DNA of 64,000 bases from Priestia aryabhattai B8W22 (GCF_000956595.1 NZ_JYOO01000006.1:112902-176901), one strand, 5' to 3'; shown: positions 42,109 to 51,390, counted from the stretch's first letter. Notes: generated by a model not told the origin, from the sequence alone. Translations and numbers: made by a program.

Positions 42109-43296
42109 TTATATACTATCTAATGCCTGCTGTAAATCTCTCATAATATCTTCCCATGCTTCCAGTCCAACTGATAAACGAAGGAGTTCGTTTGAAATTC
42201 CCATTTCTTTCCGAGCTTCTTCCGGCACAACTGCATGCGTCATCGAGGCAGGATGCTGAATAAGTGTTTCAGCATCTCCAAGACTCACCGCAATAGAAAT
42301 GAGCTTAAGCTGATTAACCACTTTTACGGTTTCTTCATAACCTCCTTTCACTTCAAAGGAGAGAAGCCCCCCTCCTTTTTTCATTTGCTTTTGCATGAGA
42401 GAATAAGCAGTGCTTTTTTTATCACCTGGATAATAAACGGCTTTCACCTTGGGGTGGAGACTTAATTGTTTTGCGATATGTTCAGCATTTTCACAGTGAC
42501 GATCCATTCGAACGGCCAGCGTTTTTAAGCCTCGGAGTAATAGCCAAGCATCAAACGGTGAAAGAATGCCTCCGATATCTTTTTGCGTCGTTTTGCGCAG
42601 TACGGAAATAACCTCTTCGTTCCCTACTACAATTCCTGCTACAACATCTCCGTGTCCACCAATAAATTTTGTTGCGCTATGAATGACTAAGTCGCACCCA
42701 AGCTTCAGCGGCTGTTGCAAATAAGGAGTTGAAAAGGTATTGTCTACTACCACAGGAATTCCTTTTTGTTTGGCGATAGAAGCAACTAACTCTAAATCTA
42801 CTAAAGTCATAGTCGGGTTAATCGGTGTTTCAATATAAATACATGCTGTATCTTCTTTGATAGCAGCAAGAATTTCTTCCTCAGTTTCCAAGTTGGAAAA
42901 AGAATGATGGATCTGATATTTTTCCTCAAGCATTTCTAGAAGACCAAACGTGCATCCATATACTCCTTTAGAACATAAAATATGATCGCCTGCTTTTGTA
43001 AGTCCAATCAATACAGCCGATACTGCAGCCATTCCTGATCCAAATGCCAAAGCGGCTTCGCCTTCTTCAAGCTGGGCCATACGCTCTTCTAAAATAGTGA
43101 CCGTTGGATTAGATAACCGGGAATATACATAACCATTTTCTGCTCCGCTAAATCGGTTTGCACCTTGTTCAAGCGATGAAAATGTAAATGTGGAAGTTTG
43201 GTAAATAGGAGGAGCTAAACTGTCAAAATGATGTTTAGACTCATACCCTGCGTGAATGGCTTTTGTTTCAAACTGATATTTCTTTTTTTCTTTCAT
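42109..43296 (-). CDS. methionine gamma-lyase (PLP-dependent)
   Basis: 395 residues of the Cys/Met-metabolism PLP family. YSRLSNPTV, FGSGMAAVSA and SATKFIGGHGDVV, with the PLP lysine, are the family motifs. VYGCTFGLLE has the active-site Cys that distinguishes methionine gamma-lyase from cystathionine synthases and lyases (mostly Gly or other there). It would split methionine to methanethiol, ammonia and 2-oxobutyrate. It stands alone, with a cre site in its leader or promoter. Cystathionine gamma-lyase activity is the main alternative. Confidence 0.82.
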   Translation of the reverse strand: MKEKKKYQFETKAIHAGYESKHHFDSLAPPIYQTSTFTFSSLEQGANRFSGAENGYVYSRLSNPTVTILEERMAQLEEGEAALAFGSGMAAVSAVLIGLTKAGDHILCSKGVYGCTFGLLEMLEEKYQIHHSFSNLETEEEILAAIKEDTACIYIETPINPTMTLVDLELVASIAKQKGIPVVVDNTFSTPYLQQPLKLGCDLVIHSATKFIGGHGDVVAGIVVGNEEVISVLRKTTQKDIGGILSPFDAWLLLRGLKTLAVRMDRHCENAEHIAKQLSLHPKVKAVYYPGDKKSTAYSLMQKQMKKGGGLLSFEVKGGYEETVKVVNQLKLISIAVSLGDAETLIQHPASMTHAVVPEEARKEMGISNELLRLSVGLEAWEDIMRDLQQALDSI

Positions 43297-43341
43297 ACGG
43301 CTTCCCCCTTATGCAAACAAGCGCTGTGTCATTTAAAAAAA

Positions 43342-43355
43342 TGTAAGCGTTTTCT
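43342..43355. promoter_or_regulatory. cre site (CcpA box)
   Basis: AGAAAACGCTTACA on the minus strand agrees with the cre consensus WGNAANCGNWNNCW at every position, 46 bases upstream of the lyase start. It suggests catabolite repression. Confidence 0.7.
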
Positions 43356-43450
43356 TTTATTATATTTCTCTTTCCTTTTTTCGTTCCCTGCCTCTTCATG
43401 TCGATAATTCCACCGTAGAGAAAGAAGCGACATGCACACTGCACCTCGCT

Positions 43451-44500
43451 TTACTTCATCATTTGTTTAATTAGTGTTGAATTACGCTTTTTGAATACTT
43501 CATTATGAGAAGAAACCATAGCTGTCTTAGCAGCAGAGGGCTGAACGAATTGTTTTGCCTTGTTTACGGCATTAGCAGCATCTTGAAAAGCGCCGGTAAT
43601 CAAATGGACTTTTCCTTCGTGCATGAGAATATCTCCAGCTGCATATATGCCTTCTACAGACGTTTCACTTGCTGCATTACCTGCGATGTAATAGTCATCA
43701 ATAGTTTTGATATGTAGTTCACTGCCCTTTAACAGCTCTGTGTCTCTTTCATAGCCGTGATTAATAATAACTTCGTCAATCGGCAAGTAAGCAATTTCAC
43801 CGGTTTGATGATTAGTCAGTTCAACTTTTTCTATAAATTCATGCGTAGCATCAGCCACTAATTTTGTAATAGATGTATTAAGCAGACACTGCGCTGAACT
43901 GTTCGTTAATTGCCTCACTTGTGCTTCATGACCATTTAGTTCACTGTTTCGGTACGCAATATACACTTTTTCAGCAACGGGCTCTAGCTCATTTGCCCAA
44001 TCAATGGCTGAATTGCCTCCGCCTGAAACAATCACCGTTTTATTTTTAAAATGCTGCAGAGATTTAACCGTATAGTTTAGGTTTGTTACTTCAAATCGTT
44101 CTGCTCCTTCAATTTTGAGCTTTTGCGGGTTTAAAATACCTCCTCCGACAGCAAGGATAATGGTTTTAGAGTAATGATGTTCACCTGAAGAACTCGTTAG
44201 CTGGAAAATACCATCTTCTAAGCGAGAAATCAATTCAATCTTCTCATTTAAAACAACAGTTGGATCAAACGTCAGCCCTTGTTCGACAAGCTGTTCAATA
44301 AGCTTTGCACCAGCAACAGGAGTTTGTCCGCCCACATCCCAAATCATTTTTTCTGGATAAACGTGAAGCTTCCCGCCTAGCTTTGGCTGGTATTCAATCA
44401 GCTTTGTTTTCATTTCTCTTAGTCCACTGTAAAAGGCCGAGTAAAGGCCAGCCGGTCCCCCACCGATAATTGTCACATCAAAAAGTTCATGTTGTGTCAT
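43451..44500 (-). CDS. ferredoxin/flavodoxin-NADP reductase (YumC/YcgT type)
   Basis: 349 residues of the thioredoxin-reductase-like FNR family: FAD loop IIGGGPAGLYSA, NADP loop VSGGGNSAIDWA, then GIYAAGDI. It lacks the CxxC of thioredoxin reductase, as expected. It is divergent from the siderophore importer and has its own Fur box, so it probably supplies electrons to release iron from siderophores or to flavodoxin under iron limitation. The paralogue pattern (YcgT being iron-regulated in B. subtilis) supports this. Confidence 0.88.
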   Translation of the reverse strand: MTQHELFDVTIIGGGPAGLYSAFYSGLREMKTKLIEYQPKLGGKLHVYPEKMIWDVGGQTPVAGAKLIEQLVEQGLTFDPTVVLNEKIELISRLEDGIFQLTSSSGEHHYSKTIILAVGGGILNPQKLKIEGAERFEVTNLNYTVKSLQHFKNKTVIVSGGGNSAIDWANELEPVAEKVYIAYRNSELNGHEAQVRQLTNSSAQCLLNTSITKLVADATHEFIEKVELTNHQTGEIAYLPIDEVIINHGYERDTELLKGSELHIKTIDDYYIAGNAASETSVEGIYAAGDILMHEGKVHLITGAFQDAANAVNKAKQFVQPSAAKTAMVSSHNEVFKKRNSTLIKQMMK

Positions 44501-44530
44501 GCACGTTCACTCCTTACAATCAACCGTTAT

Positions 44531-44545
44531 TGATTATCATTCTCA
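44531..44545 (-). promoter_or_regulatory. Fur box of the reductase gene
   Basis: TGAGAATGATAATCA on the minus strand is a 7-1-7 Fur/PerR-type repeat with one mismatch in each half, 31 bases before the start. Confidence 0.75.
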
Positions 44546-44549
44546 TTTA

Positions 44550-44578
44550 AATATACATCTTCTTCAACGTTTTGACAA
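44550..44578 (-). promoter_or_regulatory. sigma-A promoter of the reductase gene
   Basis: TTGTCA, 17 bases, TATATT on the minus strand. The Fur box lies just downstream of the -10. Confidence 0.7.
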
Positions 44579-44590
44579 TAAAAATAACTA

Positions 44591-44619
44591 TTGACATACC
44601 AAAACGTTCGAATTATAGT
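44591..44619 (+). promoter_or_regulatory. sigma-A promoter of the iron-transport operon
   Basis: TTGACA, 17 bases, TATAGT. The two divergent -35 boxes are only 12 bases apart. Confidence 0.8.
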
Positions 44620-44637
44620 ATGTAAAGAAAACGATAT

Positions 44638-44652
44638 TGATAATCATTATCA
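44638..44652 (+). promoter_or_regulatory. Fur box of the iron-transport operon
   Basis: TGATAATCATTATCA, a perfect 7-1-7 inverted repeat, lies about 12 bases after the expected transcription start. Confidence 0.88.
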
Positions 44653-44689
44653 TATATTCGTTGTATTAAACATAAACGGAGGTTCAGAT

Positions 44690-45484
44690 ATGGTTCGCCT
44701 ATATACAGAAGAATTACATATTAGTTATGGTGAACGTCTAATAGTAAAAGATTTAAGCGTTAACATTCCAGACAAAAAGATTACAACGATTATTGGTTCA
44801 AACGGATGCGGCAAATCAACGCTTTTAAAAGCCATTACCCGCATTATTTCTCATCAATCTGGTTCCGTTATTTTAGATGGGGAAAACATTTCAAAAGAAC
44901 ATACAAAATCACTCGCTAAAAAAATGGCCATTCTTCCTCAAACGCCAGAAAGTGCCAGCGGCTTAACTGTGGGAGAACTCGTATCTTATGGGCGTTTTCC
45001 CTATCAAAAAGGTTTTGGGCGCCTATCAAAAGAAGACTATCACACGATTGACTGGGCACTTGAAGTAACAGGAACAAAAGACTACAAGTTTCGTCCCGTT
45101 GACTCTCTTTCAGGCGGTCAGCGTCAGCGAGTGTGGATTGCGATGGCTTTAGCTCAAGAAACCGATATTATATTTCTCGATGAGCCTACTACCTACTTGG
45201 ATATGGCACATCAGTTAGAAGTACTAGAACTCCTGCAAAAACTAAACAAAGAGCAGGAGCGTACAGTTGTAATGGTGCTTCATGATTTAAATCAAGCCGC
45301 TCGGTTCGCGGATTATATCATTGCTTTAAAAGATGGAGAAATTGTCAAAGCCGGAACGTGTGAACAAGTCATTACACATGACGTTCTAAAAAAAGTTTTT
45401 CATATTGATGCTGAAATTGGACGAGATCCGAGAACAAATAAACCGATGTGTATCACGTATAATTTATTAAGAGGAGATAACTAA
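44690..45484 (+). CDS. iron-siderophore ABC transporter ATPase
   Basis: 264 residues from ATG 44690, with GGAGG seven bases upstream. Walker A GSNGCGKST, LPQTPESASGLTVGELVSYGRFPYQ (Q-loop region typical of FecE/FhuC/YusV), LSGGQRQRVWIAMALAQ and Walker B IIFLDEPTTYLD. It drives uptake of ferric siderophore through the two permeases encoded downstream. ATG of the binding-protein gene follows its stop codon directly. Confidence 0.93.
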   Translation: MVRLYTEELHISYGERLIVKDLSVNIPDKKITTIIGSNGCGKSTLLKAITRIISHQSGSVILDGENISKEHTKSLAKKMAILPQTPESASGLTVGELVSYGRFPYQKGFGRLSKEDYHTIDWALEVTGTKDYKFRPVDSLSGGQRQRVWIAMALAQETDIIFLDEPTTYLDMAHQLEVLELLQKLNKEQERTVVMVLHDLNQAARFADYIIALKDGEIVKAGTCEQVITHDVLKKVFHIDAEIGRDPRTNKPMCITYNLLRGDN

Positions 45485-46408
45485 ATGAAAAAACTACTAC
45501 TTCCATTCATGCTCATATTCGTACTACTTATCAGCGCCTGCGGCAACGGTTCAACTGAAAGCAAAAACGATTCTAGCAAAAGAAACAGCGAATCCAAGAC
45601 GATTACATATCAATCTGAAGACGGCCCTGTAAAAGTTCCGTCTAATCCGAAACGTGTTGTTGTGTTAGGTTCCTATGCAGGTAACGTACTTTCTTTAGGT
45701 GTTAACATTGTCGGAGTGGACTCATGGTCTAAAATGAATCCCCGCTTTGAAAAAAAATTAAAAGGCGTTGAAGAAGTATCAGACGAAAATTTAGAGAAGA
45801 TCATTGAATTAAAGCCTGACTTAATTATTGGCTTATCCAATACAAAAAACATTGATAAATTGAAAAAAATTGCCCCTACTGTGACGTATACATACAATAA
45901 AGTAGATTACCTTACTCAGCATGTAGAAATCGGAAAGCTCTTAAATAAAGAAAAAGAAGCACAATTATGGGTAGACGACTTTAAAAAGCGTGCGGCAAAA
46001 GCTGGATCTGACATCAAAGCTAAAATTGGCGAAGATACCACGGTTTCGGTTATTGAGAACTTTGACAAGCAGCTTTATGTGTTTGGCGATAACTGGGGAC
46101 GCGGAACGGAAATTCTTTATCAAGAAATGAAATTAAAGATGCCGGAGAAAGTAAAGGAAATGGCTTTGAAAGATGGGTACTATGCGATTTCACCGGAGGT
46201 TCTTCCTGAATATGCCGGAGATTATTTAATCTTTAGCAAAAACCAAGATGGAGATACATCATTTGAGAAAACAAATACGTACAAAAATATTCCTGCTGTA
46301 AAGAATAATCACGTATTTGAAGCGAATGCAAAAGAATTTTATTTTAATGATCCAATCACATTAGATTATCAATTAGATTTCTTTACTCAAAAATTTCTTG
46401 GTAAGTAA
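45485..46408 (+). CDS. iron-siderophore binding lipoprotein
   Basis: 307 residues with lipobox LLISACGNG (Cys 19), then a FepB/FhuD-type binding protein (PKRVVVLGSYAGNVLSLGVNIVGVDSW, LKPDLIIGLSN, SVIENFDKQLYVFG). It captures the ferric siderophore outside the membrane. It starts at the base after the ATPase stop. Similar to B. subtilis YfiY/YxeB-class hydroxamate binders, but the ligand is not readable. Confidence 0.92.
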   Translation: MKKLLLPFMLIFVLLISACGNGSTESKNDSSKRNSESKTITYQSEDGPVKVPSNPKRVVVLGSYAGNVLSLGVNIVGVDSWSKMNPRFEKKLKGVEEVSDENLEKIIELKPDLIIGLSNTKNIDKLKKIAPTVTYTYNKVDYLTQHVEIGKLLNKEKEAQLWVDDFKKRAAKAGSDIKAKIGEDTTVSVIENFDKQLYVFGDNWGRGTEILYQEMKLKMPEKVKEMALKDGYYAISPEVLPEYAGDYLIFSKNQDGDTSFEKTNTYKNIPAVKNNHVFEANAKEFYFNDPITLDYQLDFFTQKFLGK

Positions 46409-46414
46409 TTCATT

Positions 46415-46444
46415 CAAGAGGAATTCTTTTTAGAATTCCTCTTG
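46415..46444 (+). terminator. intra-operon hairpin
   Basis: CAAGAGGAATTCT pairs perfectly with AGAATTCCTCTTG, loop TTTT, followed by CTTTGTTTT. It lies between the binding-protein and permease genes, where a partial terminator or stability hairpin would raise binding protein over permease. Confidence 0.65.
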
Positions 46445-46489
46445 CTTTGTTTTACTAAATTTATTCTTACATGAAAAGATGGGTGTTAT

Positions 46490-47500
46490 ATGAAAAAAGA
46501 CAATCAGCGTTTCATTCCTTTTTTATATAAATTAATAGGTATGCTGCTCGTATTCCTCATAATGTTTGTTTCTTCAATGGTTTTTGGCGCTGCTGATATA
46601 TCGATAAAAGACGTGTGGCTAGCACTTTCATCAAGCAGTGTAAACGAACAGATTTCGATCATCCGAGATATTCGCCTCCCCCGTGAAATCGCCGCTGTTT
46701 TTGTGGGGGCTGCTTTATCAGTATCAGGGGCGATTATGCAAGGTATGACAAGAAACCCACTTGCAGATCCAGGACTTTTAGGCTTAACTTCTGGCGCAAA
46801 TGCAGCTTTAGCTGTAACAATTGCGTTTATCCCTTCTGTAAATTATTTAGGTATTACGATTGCTTGCTTTATAGGGGCCGGCGTTGGAGCAATCCTGGTG
46901 TTTGGAATTGCTGCTATAAAAAGAGGGGGTTTTTCTCCGCTTCGAATTGTACTAGCCGGGGCTGCCGTTTCAGCGTTTCTTTATGCGATCGGAGAAGGCG
47001 TAGGTATTTATTTTAAAATTTCAAAAGATGTATCGATGTGGACAGCTGGCGGAATGGTAGGCACTTCTTGGGAACAGCTTCAAATCATTGTTCCTTTTAT
47101 TGTTGGAGGTATATTCATTGCCCTTCTGCTTTCTAGGCAGCTTACTATTTTAAGCTTAAATGAAGAAGTCGCTGTAGGATTAGGGCAGCAAACCACAAAA
47201 GTCAAAACCATTTTATTTATCGTCATGATTCTTCTTGCCGGCGCTTCTGTGGCGCTAGTTGGAAACATGGTATTTATCGGCTTGATGATTCCTCATATTG
47301 TACGAGGAGTAGTAGGAACCGACTATCGTTATATTATCCCTATGTCCGCTATCACTGGCGCAGCGTTCATGCTGCTGGCGGATACATTGGCCCGAACAGT
47401 AAGTGCTCCTTATGAAACACCGATAGCAGCAATTGTATCGATGATTGGTTTACCTTTCTTTTTAGCCATTGTTCGTAAAGGAGGAAAAGCATTCTCATGA
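46490..47500 (+). CDS. siderophore ABC transporter permease 1 (FecCD family)
   Basis: 336 residues, about ten helices. IRDIRLPREIAAVFVGAALSVSGAIMQGMTRNPLADPGLLGLTSGA is the FecCD signature, and MVFIGLMIPHIVRG the late motif. Start ATG behind GATGGGTG. It overlaps the next permease by four bases. Confidence 0.94.
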   Translation: MKKDNQRFIPFLYKLIGMLLVFLIMFVSSMVFGAADISIKDVWLALSSSSVNEQISIIRDIRLPREIAAVFVGAALSVSGAIMQGMTRNPLADPGLLGLTSGANAALAVTIAFIPSVNYLGITIACFIGAGVGAILVFGIAAIKRGGFSPLRIVLAGAAVSAFLYAIGEGVGIYFKISKDVSMWTAGGMVGTSWEQLQIIVPFIVGGIFIALLLSRQLTILSLNEEVAVGLGQQTTKVKTILFIVMILLAGASVALVGNMVFIGLMIPHIVRGVVGTDYRYIIPMSAITGAAFMLLADTLARTVSAPYETPIAAIVSMIGLPFFLAIVRKGGKAFS

Positions 47501-48504
47501 TTCACCCAGCGCTTATCAGAAAACAACGAATAATTATGACGCTGCTCACTGCTTTGATTCTTGTAACCATTGTGATAGGAATGGGGCTCGGTGATGCACC
47601 GCTTGCTTATAATAAAGTGTTTCCTACTCTTTTTGGTAAAGGGAATTTTACAGATGAGTTCGTTCTTTTTTCAATTCGACTTCCGCGAATTCTTATTACC
47701 CTTTTAGCTGGAATGGCTCTTGCTTTGTCAGGAGCTATCTTACAAGGGGTTACGCGCAATGATTTAGCGGAACCTGGAATTATAGGAATTAATTCAGGGG
47801 CAGGTGTCGCAATTGCTGTATTCTTTTTATTTTTCCCAATTGAAGCTGGCTCTTTCGTCTATGCCCTTCCGTTAGTAGGGTTCATTGGCGCCTTATTTAC
47901 AGCTGGTCTTATCTATCTTTGCGCATATAGTAAAAGCCAAGGGCTGCAGCCTGTAAAGCTTATTTTAACAGGCGTAGGTTTTTCCATGGCACTTTCTGGA
48001 ATGATGGTTGTGATTATGTCATCAGCTGATCGTGCCAAAGTTGATTTTATTGCTAAATGGATTGCAGGAAACATTTGGGGAGCAGACTGGCCTTTTATAT
48101 GGGCTCTTCTACCTTGGCTTCTTGTATTAATTCCTTTTATATTGTATAAAGCGAATTCATTAAATATTTTTAACTTAAATGAAGCTGCAGCTATTGGAGT
48201 AGGTATCTCTATGGAGAAAGAGCGTGTAACCTTGCTTTTAGCAGCGGTTGCATTAGCGGCAGCAGCAGTTTCAGTTACAGGCGGCGTGGCCTTTATTGGG
48301 CTTCTTGCTCCTCATATTGCAAAGGGCTTAGTTGGACCGAGAAACCAGCTTTTTATTCCCGTTGCTATTTTACTTGGCGGCTGGCTTTTGCTGATTGCTG
48401 ATACTATAGGACATAACATTGCAGATCCTAACGGTATACCGGCAGGAATTATTGCCGCCGTAATAGGTGCTCCTTATTTTGTTTATTTGCTTTTAAAAAA
48501 ATAA
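47497..48504 (+). CDS. siderophore ABC transporter permease 2 (FecCD family)
   Basis: 335 residues. IRLPRILITLLAGMALALSGAILQGVTRNDLAEPGIIGINSGAG and VAFIGLLAPHIAKG parallel the first permease, so the two probably form a heterodimer. The ATGA overlap shows coupled translation. A strong terminator follows. Confidence 0.94.
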   Translation: MIHPALIRKQRIIMTLLTALILVTIVIGMGLGDAPLAYNKVFPTLFGKGNFTDEFVLFSIRLPRILITLLAGMALALSGAILQGVTRNDLAEPGIIGINSGAGVAIAVFFLFFPIEAGSFVYALPLVGFIGALFTAGLIYLCAYSKSQGLQPVKLILTGVGFSMALSGMMVVIMSSADRAKVDFIAKWIAGNIWGADWPFIWALLPWLLVLIPFILYKANSLNIFNLNEAAAIGVGISMEKERVTLLLAAVALAAAAVSVTGGVAFIGLLAPHIAKGLVGPRNQLFIPVAILLGGWLLLIADTIGHNIADPNGIPAGIIAAVIGAPYFVYLLLKK

Positions 48505-48509
48505 TAAAC

Positions 48510-48537
48510 AGACGCGCTTCTTAGAAGAAGCGCGTCT
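48510..48537. terminator. terminator of the iron-transport operon
   Basis: AGACGCGCTTCTT pairs with AAGAAGCGCGTCT, with a two-base tip. T-rich tail on the plus side. It also serves the minus-strand small gene that ends at 48543. Confidence 0.85.
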
Positions 48538-48542
48538 AGTTA

Positions 48543-48704
48543 TTATTTTTTTTGTCTTTCATCTGCAGCGTTCGCTCTAGCCTGTGCTTCTAAATCGTCT
48601 TGATCTGCTAATTCACGAGAAAACTCTTCATCTACTCCATCTGCTTTAGATGCAGGATAATCCGCTACCTTTTTTAATTGTTTTTTCAACTCTTTTTCAT
48701 TCAT
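48543..48704 (-). CDS. YfhD-like small protein
   Basis: 53 residues, acidic and soluble: SKADGVDEEFSRELADQDD and LEAQARANAADERQKK resemble the YfhD family of tiny Bacillus proteins, of unknown function. AAAGGAG nine bases before ATG 48704. Confidence 0.7.
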   Translation of the reverse strand: MNEKELKKQLKKVADYPASKADGVDEEFSRELADQDDLEAQARANAADERQKK

Positions 48705-48832
48705 AATGAACACTCCTTTATTCTAGACTGTTACTAGTATGCGTTTGTCGTTTCTGCACTATGTGGAGAAAGAAGGAATTTTACCAATAAGACCGAAAGC
48801 ATATGTAATAAGAAAGAGAAAGGATGTTTTAT

Positions 48833-48967
48833 ATGATCATCATTATTACGCTCTCTATTATCATTGTATTTGTTATTTTACTGCTGTGCGTAGTTACCAC
48901 TTCGAAAGCCTATGATTACAAACATACCGTAGATCCGCTTACAAAAAAACAAGACAAAAAAAAGTAA
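48833..48967 (+). CDS. ytzI: YtzI-like small membrane protein
   Basis: 44 residues: one N-terminal helix (IIIITLSIIIVFVILLLCVV), then TTSKAYDYKHTVDPLTKK, close to B. subtilis YtzI (KGYSYKHTVDP). Site AAAGGATG eight bases before the ATG. Function unknown. Confidence 0.72.
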   Translation: MIIIITLSIIIVFVILLLCVVTTSKAYDYKHTVDPLTKKQDKKK

Positions 48968-48997
48968 GGTGCGCTCGTTTCACACCTACTTTTTGTA

Positions 48998-49195
48998 TTA
49001 GCTCTGCATTGTTTTTAAATCATGATCATTCAATTGAAATGCTTGCTTAATTTTGTTTTCCAAGTTTTTTGTTACTCTTCGCTTGCCCACTTCAACCAGT
49101 GCGATTAAAGAAAAGCTGCAGTTCACTGCTTGGGCGAAGTTTCGCTGATTCATATTGTAGTTTTTCCGAATGTTTTTTACCGTTTCTTTATTCAT
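48998..49195 (-). CDS. small XRE-type helix-turn-helix regulator
   Basis: 65 residues consisting of a Cro/CI-type domain only: IRKNYNMNQRNFAQAVNCSFSLIALVEVGKRRVTKNLENKI. It lies 45 bases after the MarR gene on the same strand and may be the last gene of the pump operon. Confidence 0.8.
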   Translation of the reverse strand: MNKETVKNIRKNYNMNQRNFAQAVNCSFSLIALVEVGKRRVTKNLENKIKQAFQLNDHDLKTMQS

Positions 49196-49240
49196 TTACA
49201 CTCACTCCGCTTAACTCAATATACTTTTTTCTACTCAAGT

Positions 49241-49669
49241 TCAAGTCACATGTTCATCTAGCTGCCGATAGAGCGTGAGAAATTGCTGCTGTTCTTCTTC
49301 TTTATAGCAAGCAAACAGTTTTTCACCCCCGTGCTGCATGTCTTTCTCAGCAGCTTGAATCACTTGTTTCCCTTTGTTTGTAAGTTCAACCATAACTTTA
49401 CGCCGGTCTCTTTTTGAATGGTAGCGCTCCACAAGGTTCAGTTCATACAAACGTGTAATCGATGCTGTGATAACGCTTGGGCTCGCCTTCATTTCGTCTG
49501 CCACTTTGGTGACAGGTGTTGCATCTGCACGTTCAACAATCAGTAAAATATGATATTGAAAAGGGGTAATTCCGTAATGCTGTAAAAGGCTTTTTACATT
49601 TGTCATTACTTTTTTGTTTAAAGATATTGAGATTCTTTGAATTTCTTCACCAAATATCAATGGATCCAT
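49241..49669 (-). CDS. MarR family regulator downstream of the pump
   Basis: 142 residues from ATG 49669 (GTG 49678 possible, AAAGGGG upstream). Winged helix ATPVTKVADEMKASPSVITASITRLYELNLVERYHSKRDRRKVMVELTNKG. It is 62 bases after the EmrB-type gene, same strand, so it is probably cotranscribed and may autoregulate the operon. Confidence 0.88.
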   Translation of the reverse strand: MDPLIFGEEIQRISISLNKKVMTNVKSLLQHYGITPFQYHILLIVERADATPVTKVADEMKASPSVITASITRLYELNLVERYHSKRDRRKVMVELTNKGKQVIQAAEKDMQHGGEKLFACYKEEEQQQFLTLYRQLDEHVT

Positions 49670-49731
49670 CCACCTCACTGCCCCTTTCTCTCCAACATGT
49701 TTTATGATGAACTTTAGATTTCTGTAGCACC

Positions 49732-51357
49732 TTATGAATTTATACTTTTCGGAGCTGGAAGCATACGAATATCTTCCTCTTGAGCTTCTGATTTCTTTTC
49801 TTCGACTACTTTATCTTTACGTACGTCACGAAGGAAGAAACTTAAGATTAAACCGATAACAGAAATCGCTGTTGCCCAGTAGAAGGCATCGTTAATACCT
49901 TGAATCGTACCTTGCTGCGTCATTTTTCCAGATAAAATCGTCAGCGCTTGCTGCTGAGCTTGATCTTGTGATAAATGCAAAGTAGCAGCTACTTTTTGTA
50001 CAAATAAATGAAAGCTATTCATAAAGAATGGATCTGACGTATTCATAGAACTGCTGATTTCATTTACGTGATACGTTGTACGGTTCGTAAAAATAGTCGT
50101 CATTAAACTAATACCAATTGAACCACTTACTTGACGAAGCGTATTAGACATTGACGTTCCGTGACTGCTTAGTCGCTGCGGAAGCTGATTCAAACCGGCT
50201 GTCATAATTGGCATCATTAAAAGTGACATACCAAACGAGCGGATAATATAAATCGCTAAAATATGATTAAAAGGTGTATCCATCGTCAGCTTCGTAAATT
50301 CAAACGTTGAAATAGATGTAATGAGCATACCAACGATTGCTAGCGGGCGAGGTCCCACTTTATCAAACAATGTACCTGAAATCGGCGACATAACCAGCAT
50401 AACAAGTGCGCCAGGAAGCAACAGCAGTCCTGAATCAAAAGCAGAATATCCGCGGATATTTTGCAAGTAAATTGGAAGCAAGAACATACCTGCGTACATA
50501 CTGATTGTAATCGCAATACTAATAATATTTGATAGTGAAAAAATATTATATTTAAACACGCGCATATCCAATAGCGGCTTTTCAGATTTAATTTGTTGAA
50601 GAACAAATATAATTAAAAGAACCGCCCCGCCAATGATTGTAGAAAGAACAACTGAATCTGTCCAGCCGTCATTTCCAGCTTCACTGAATCCGTAGAGCAA
50701 TAATCCCATACCTGCAAGTGATGTCACAACCGAAGGCATGTGAACTTTTACATCCTTTGGAGGCTGAATGTCTTTTAATTGAAAGAAAGCAATAATTAAT
50801 ACAATGGCACCTAATGGCACCATGCCGTTAAAAAGGATGTGCCAATCATAGTTTTGAATAACCCATCCAGATAATGTTGGACCAATAGCCGGTGCGAACA
50901 TCATGGCTAATCCAAAAATGCCCATCCCTTTTCCTCGCATGTGAGGAGGGAAAATAAACACAATAATGGTCATAACAAGAGGCGATAAGACACCTCCGCC
51001 AATAGCTTGAATTAAACGGCCGGTAAGCATAATTGAAAATGTAGGTGCAATTCCGCAAATCAATGACCCTACTGTAAAACAAAACATTGCAAATAAGAAC
51101 AAGCGACGCACACCAAATCGTTCAATTAAAAAAGCTGAAAGCGGAATTAACGCCCCGTTCACAAGCATATATCCAGTTAACAACCACTGAGCTGTATTTG
51201 CTGTTACGCCAAACTCAGTAATCAAATGCGGGATGGCTACGTTTAATAACGTTTGGTTTAATATCGCAAGAAACAAACCAAGCATTAACACAATTAATAG
51301 CGGGATATGCTTTTTGATGGATCCATCACTTGTATTCTCTATACTGGCTGTCATCAT
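49732..51357 (-). CDS. DHA2 family multidrug exporter (EmrB/QacA type)
   Basis: 541 residues, 14 helices. LNQTLLNVAIPHLITEFG at helix 1, WLLTGYMLVNGALIPLSAFLIERFG (motif A region) and GRLIQAIGGGVLSPLVMTII (motif C region) are typical of DHA2. It pumps drugs using proton energy. The EmrA-like gene precedes it by 33 bases. Confidence 0.92.
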   Translation of the reverse strand: MMTASIENTSDGSIKKHIPLLIVLMLGLFLAILNQTLLNVAIPHLITEFGVTANTAQWLLTGYMLVNGALIPLSAFLIERFGVRRLFLFAMFCFTVGSLICGIAPTFSIMLTGRLIQAIGGGVLSPLVMTIIVFIFPPHMRGKGMGIFGLAMMFAPAIGPTLSGWVIQNYDWHILFNGMVPLGAIVLIIAFFQLKDIQPPKDVKVHMPSVVTSLAGMGLLLYGFSEAGNDGWTDSVVLSTIIGGAVLLIIFVLQQIKSEKPLLDMRVFKYNIFSLSNIISIAITISMYAGMFLLPIYLQNIRGYSAFDSGLLLLPGALVMLVMSPISGTLFDKVGPRPLAIVGMLITSISTFEFTKLTMDTPFNHILAIYIIRSFGMSLLMMPIMTAGLNQLPQRLSSHGTSMSNTLRQVSGSIGISLMTTIFTNRTTYHVNEISSSMNTSDPFFMNSFHLFVQKVAATLHLSQDQAQQQALTILSGKMTQQGTIQGINDAFYWATAISVIGLILSFFLRDVRKDKVVEEKKSEAQEEDIRMLPAPKSINS

Positions 51358-51390
51358 ATTTCCTCCCTTCTTGAACTTTTGTAGTAAGAA

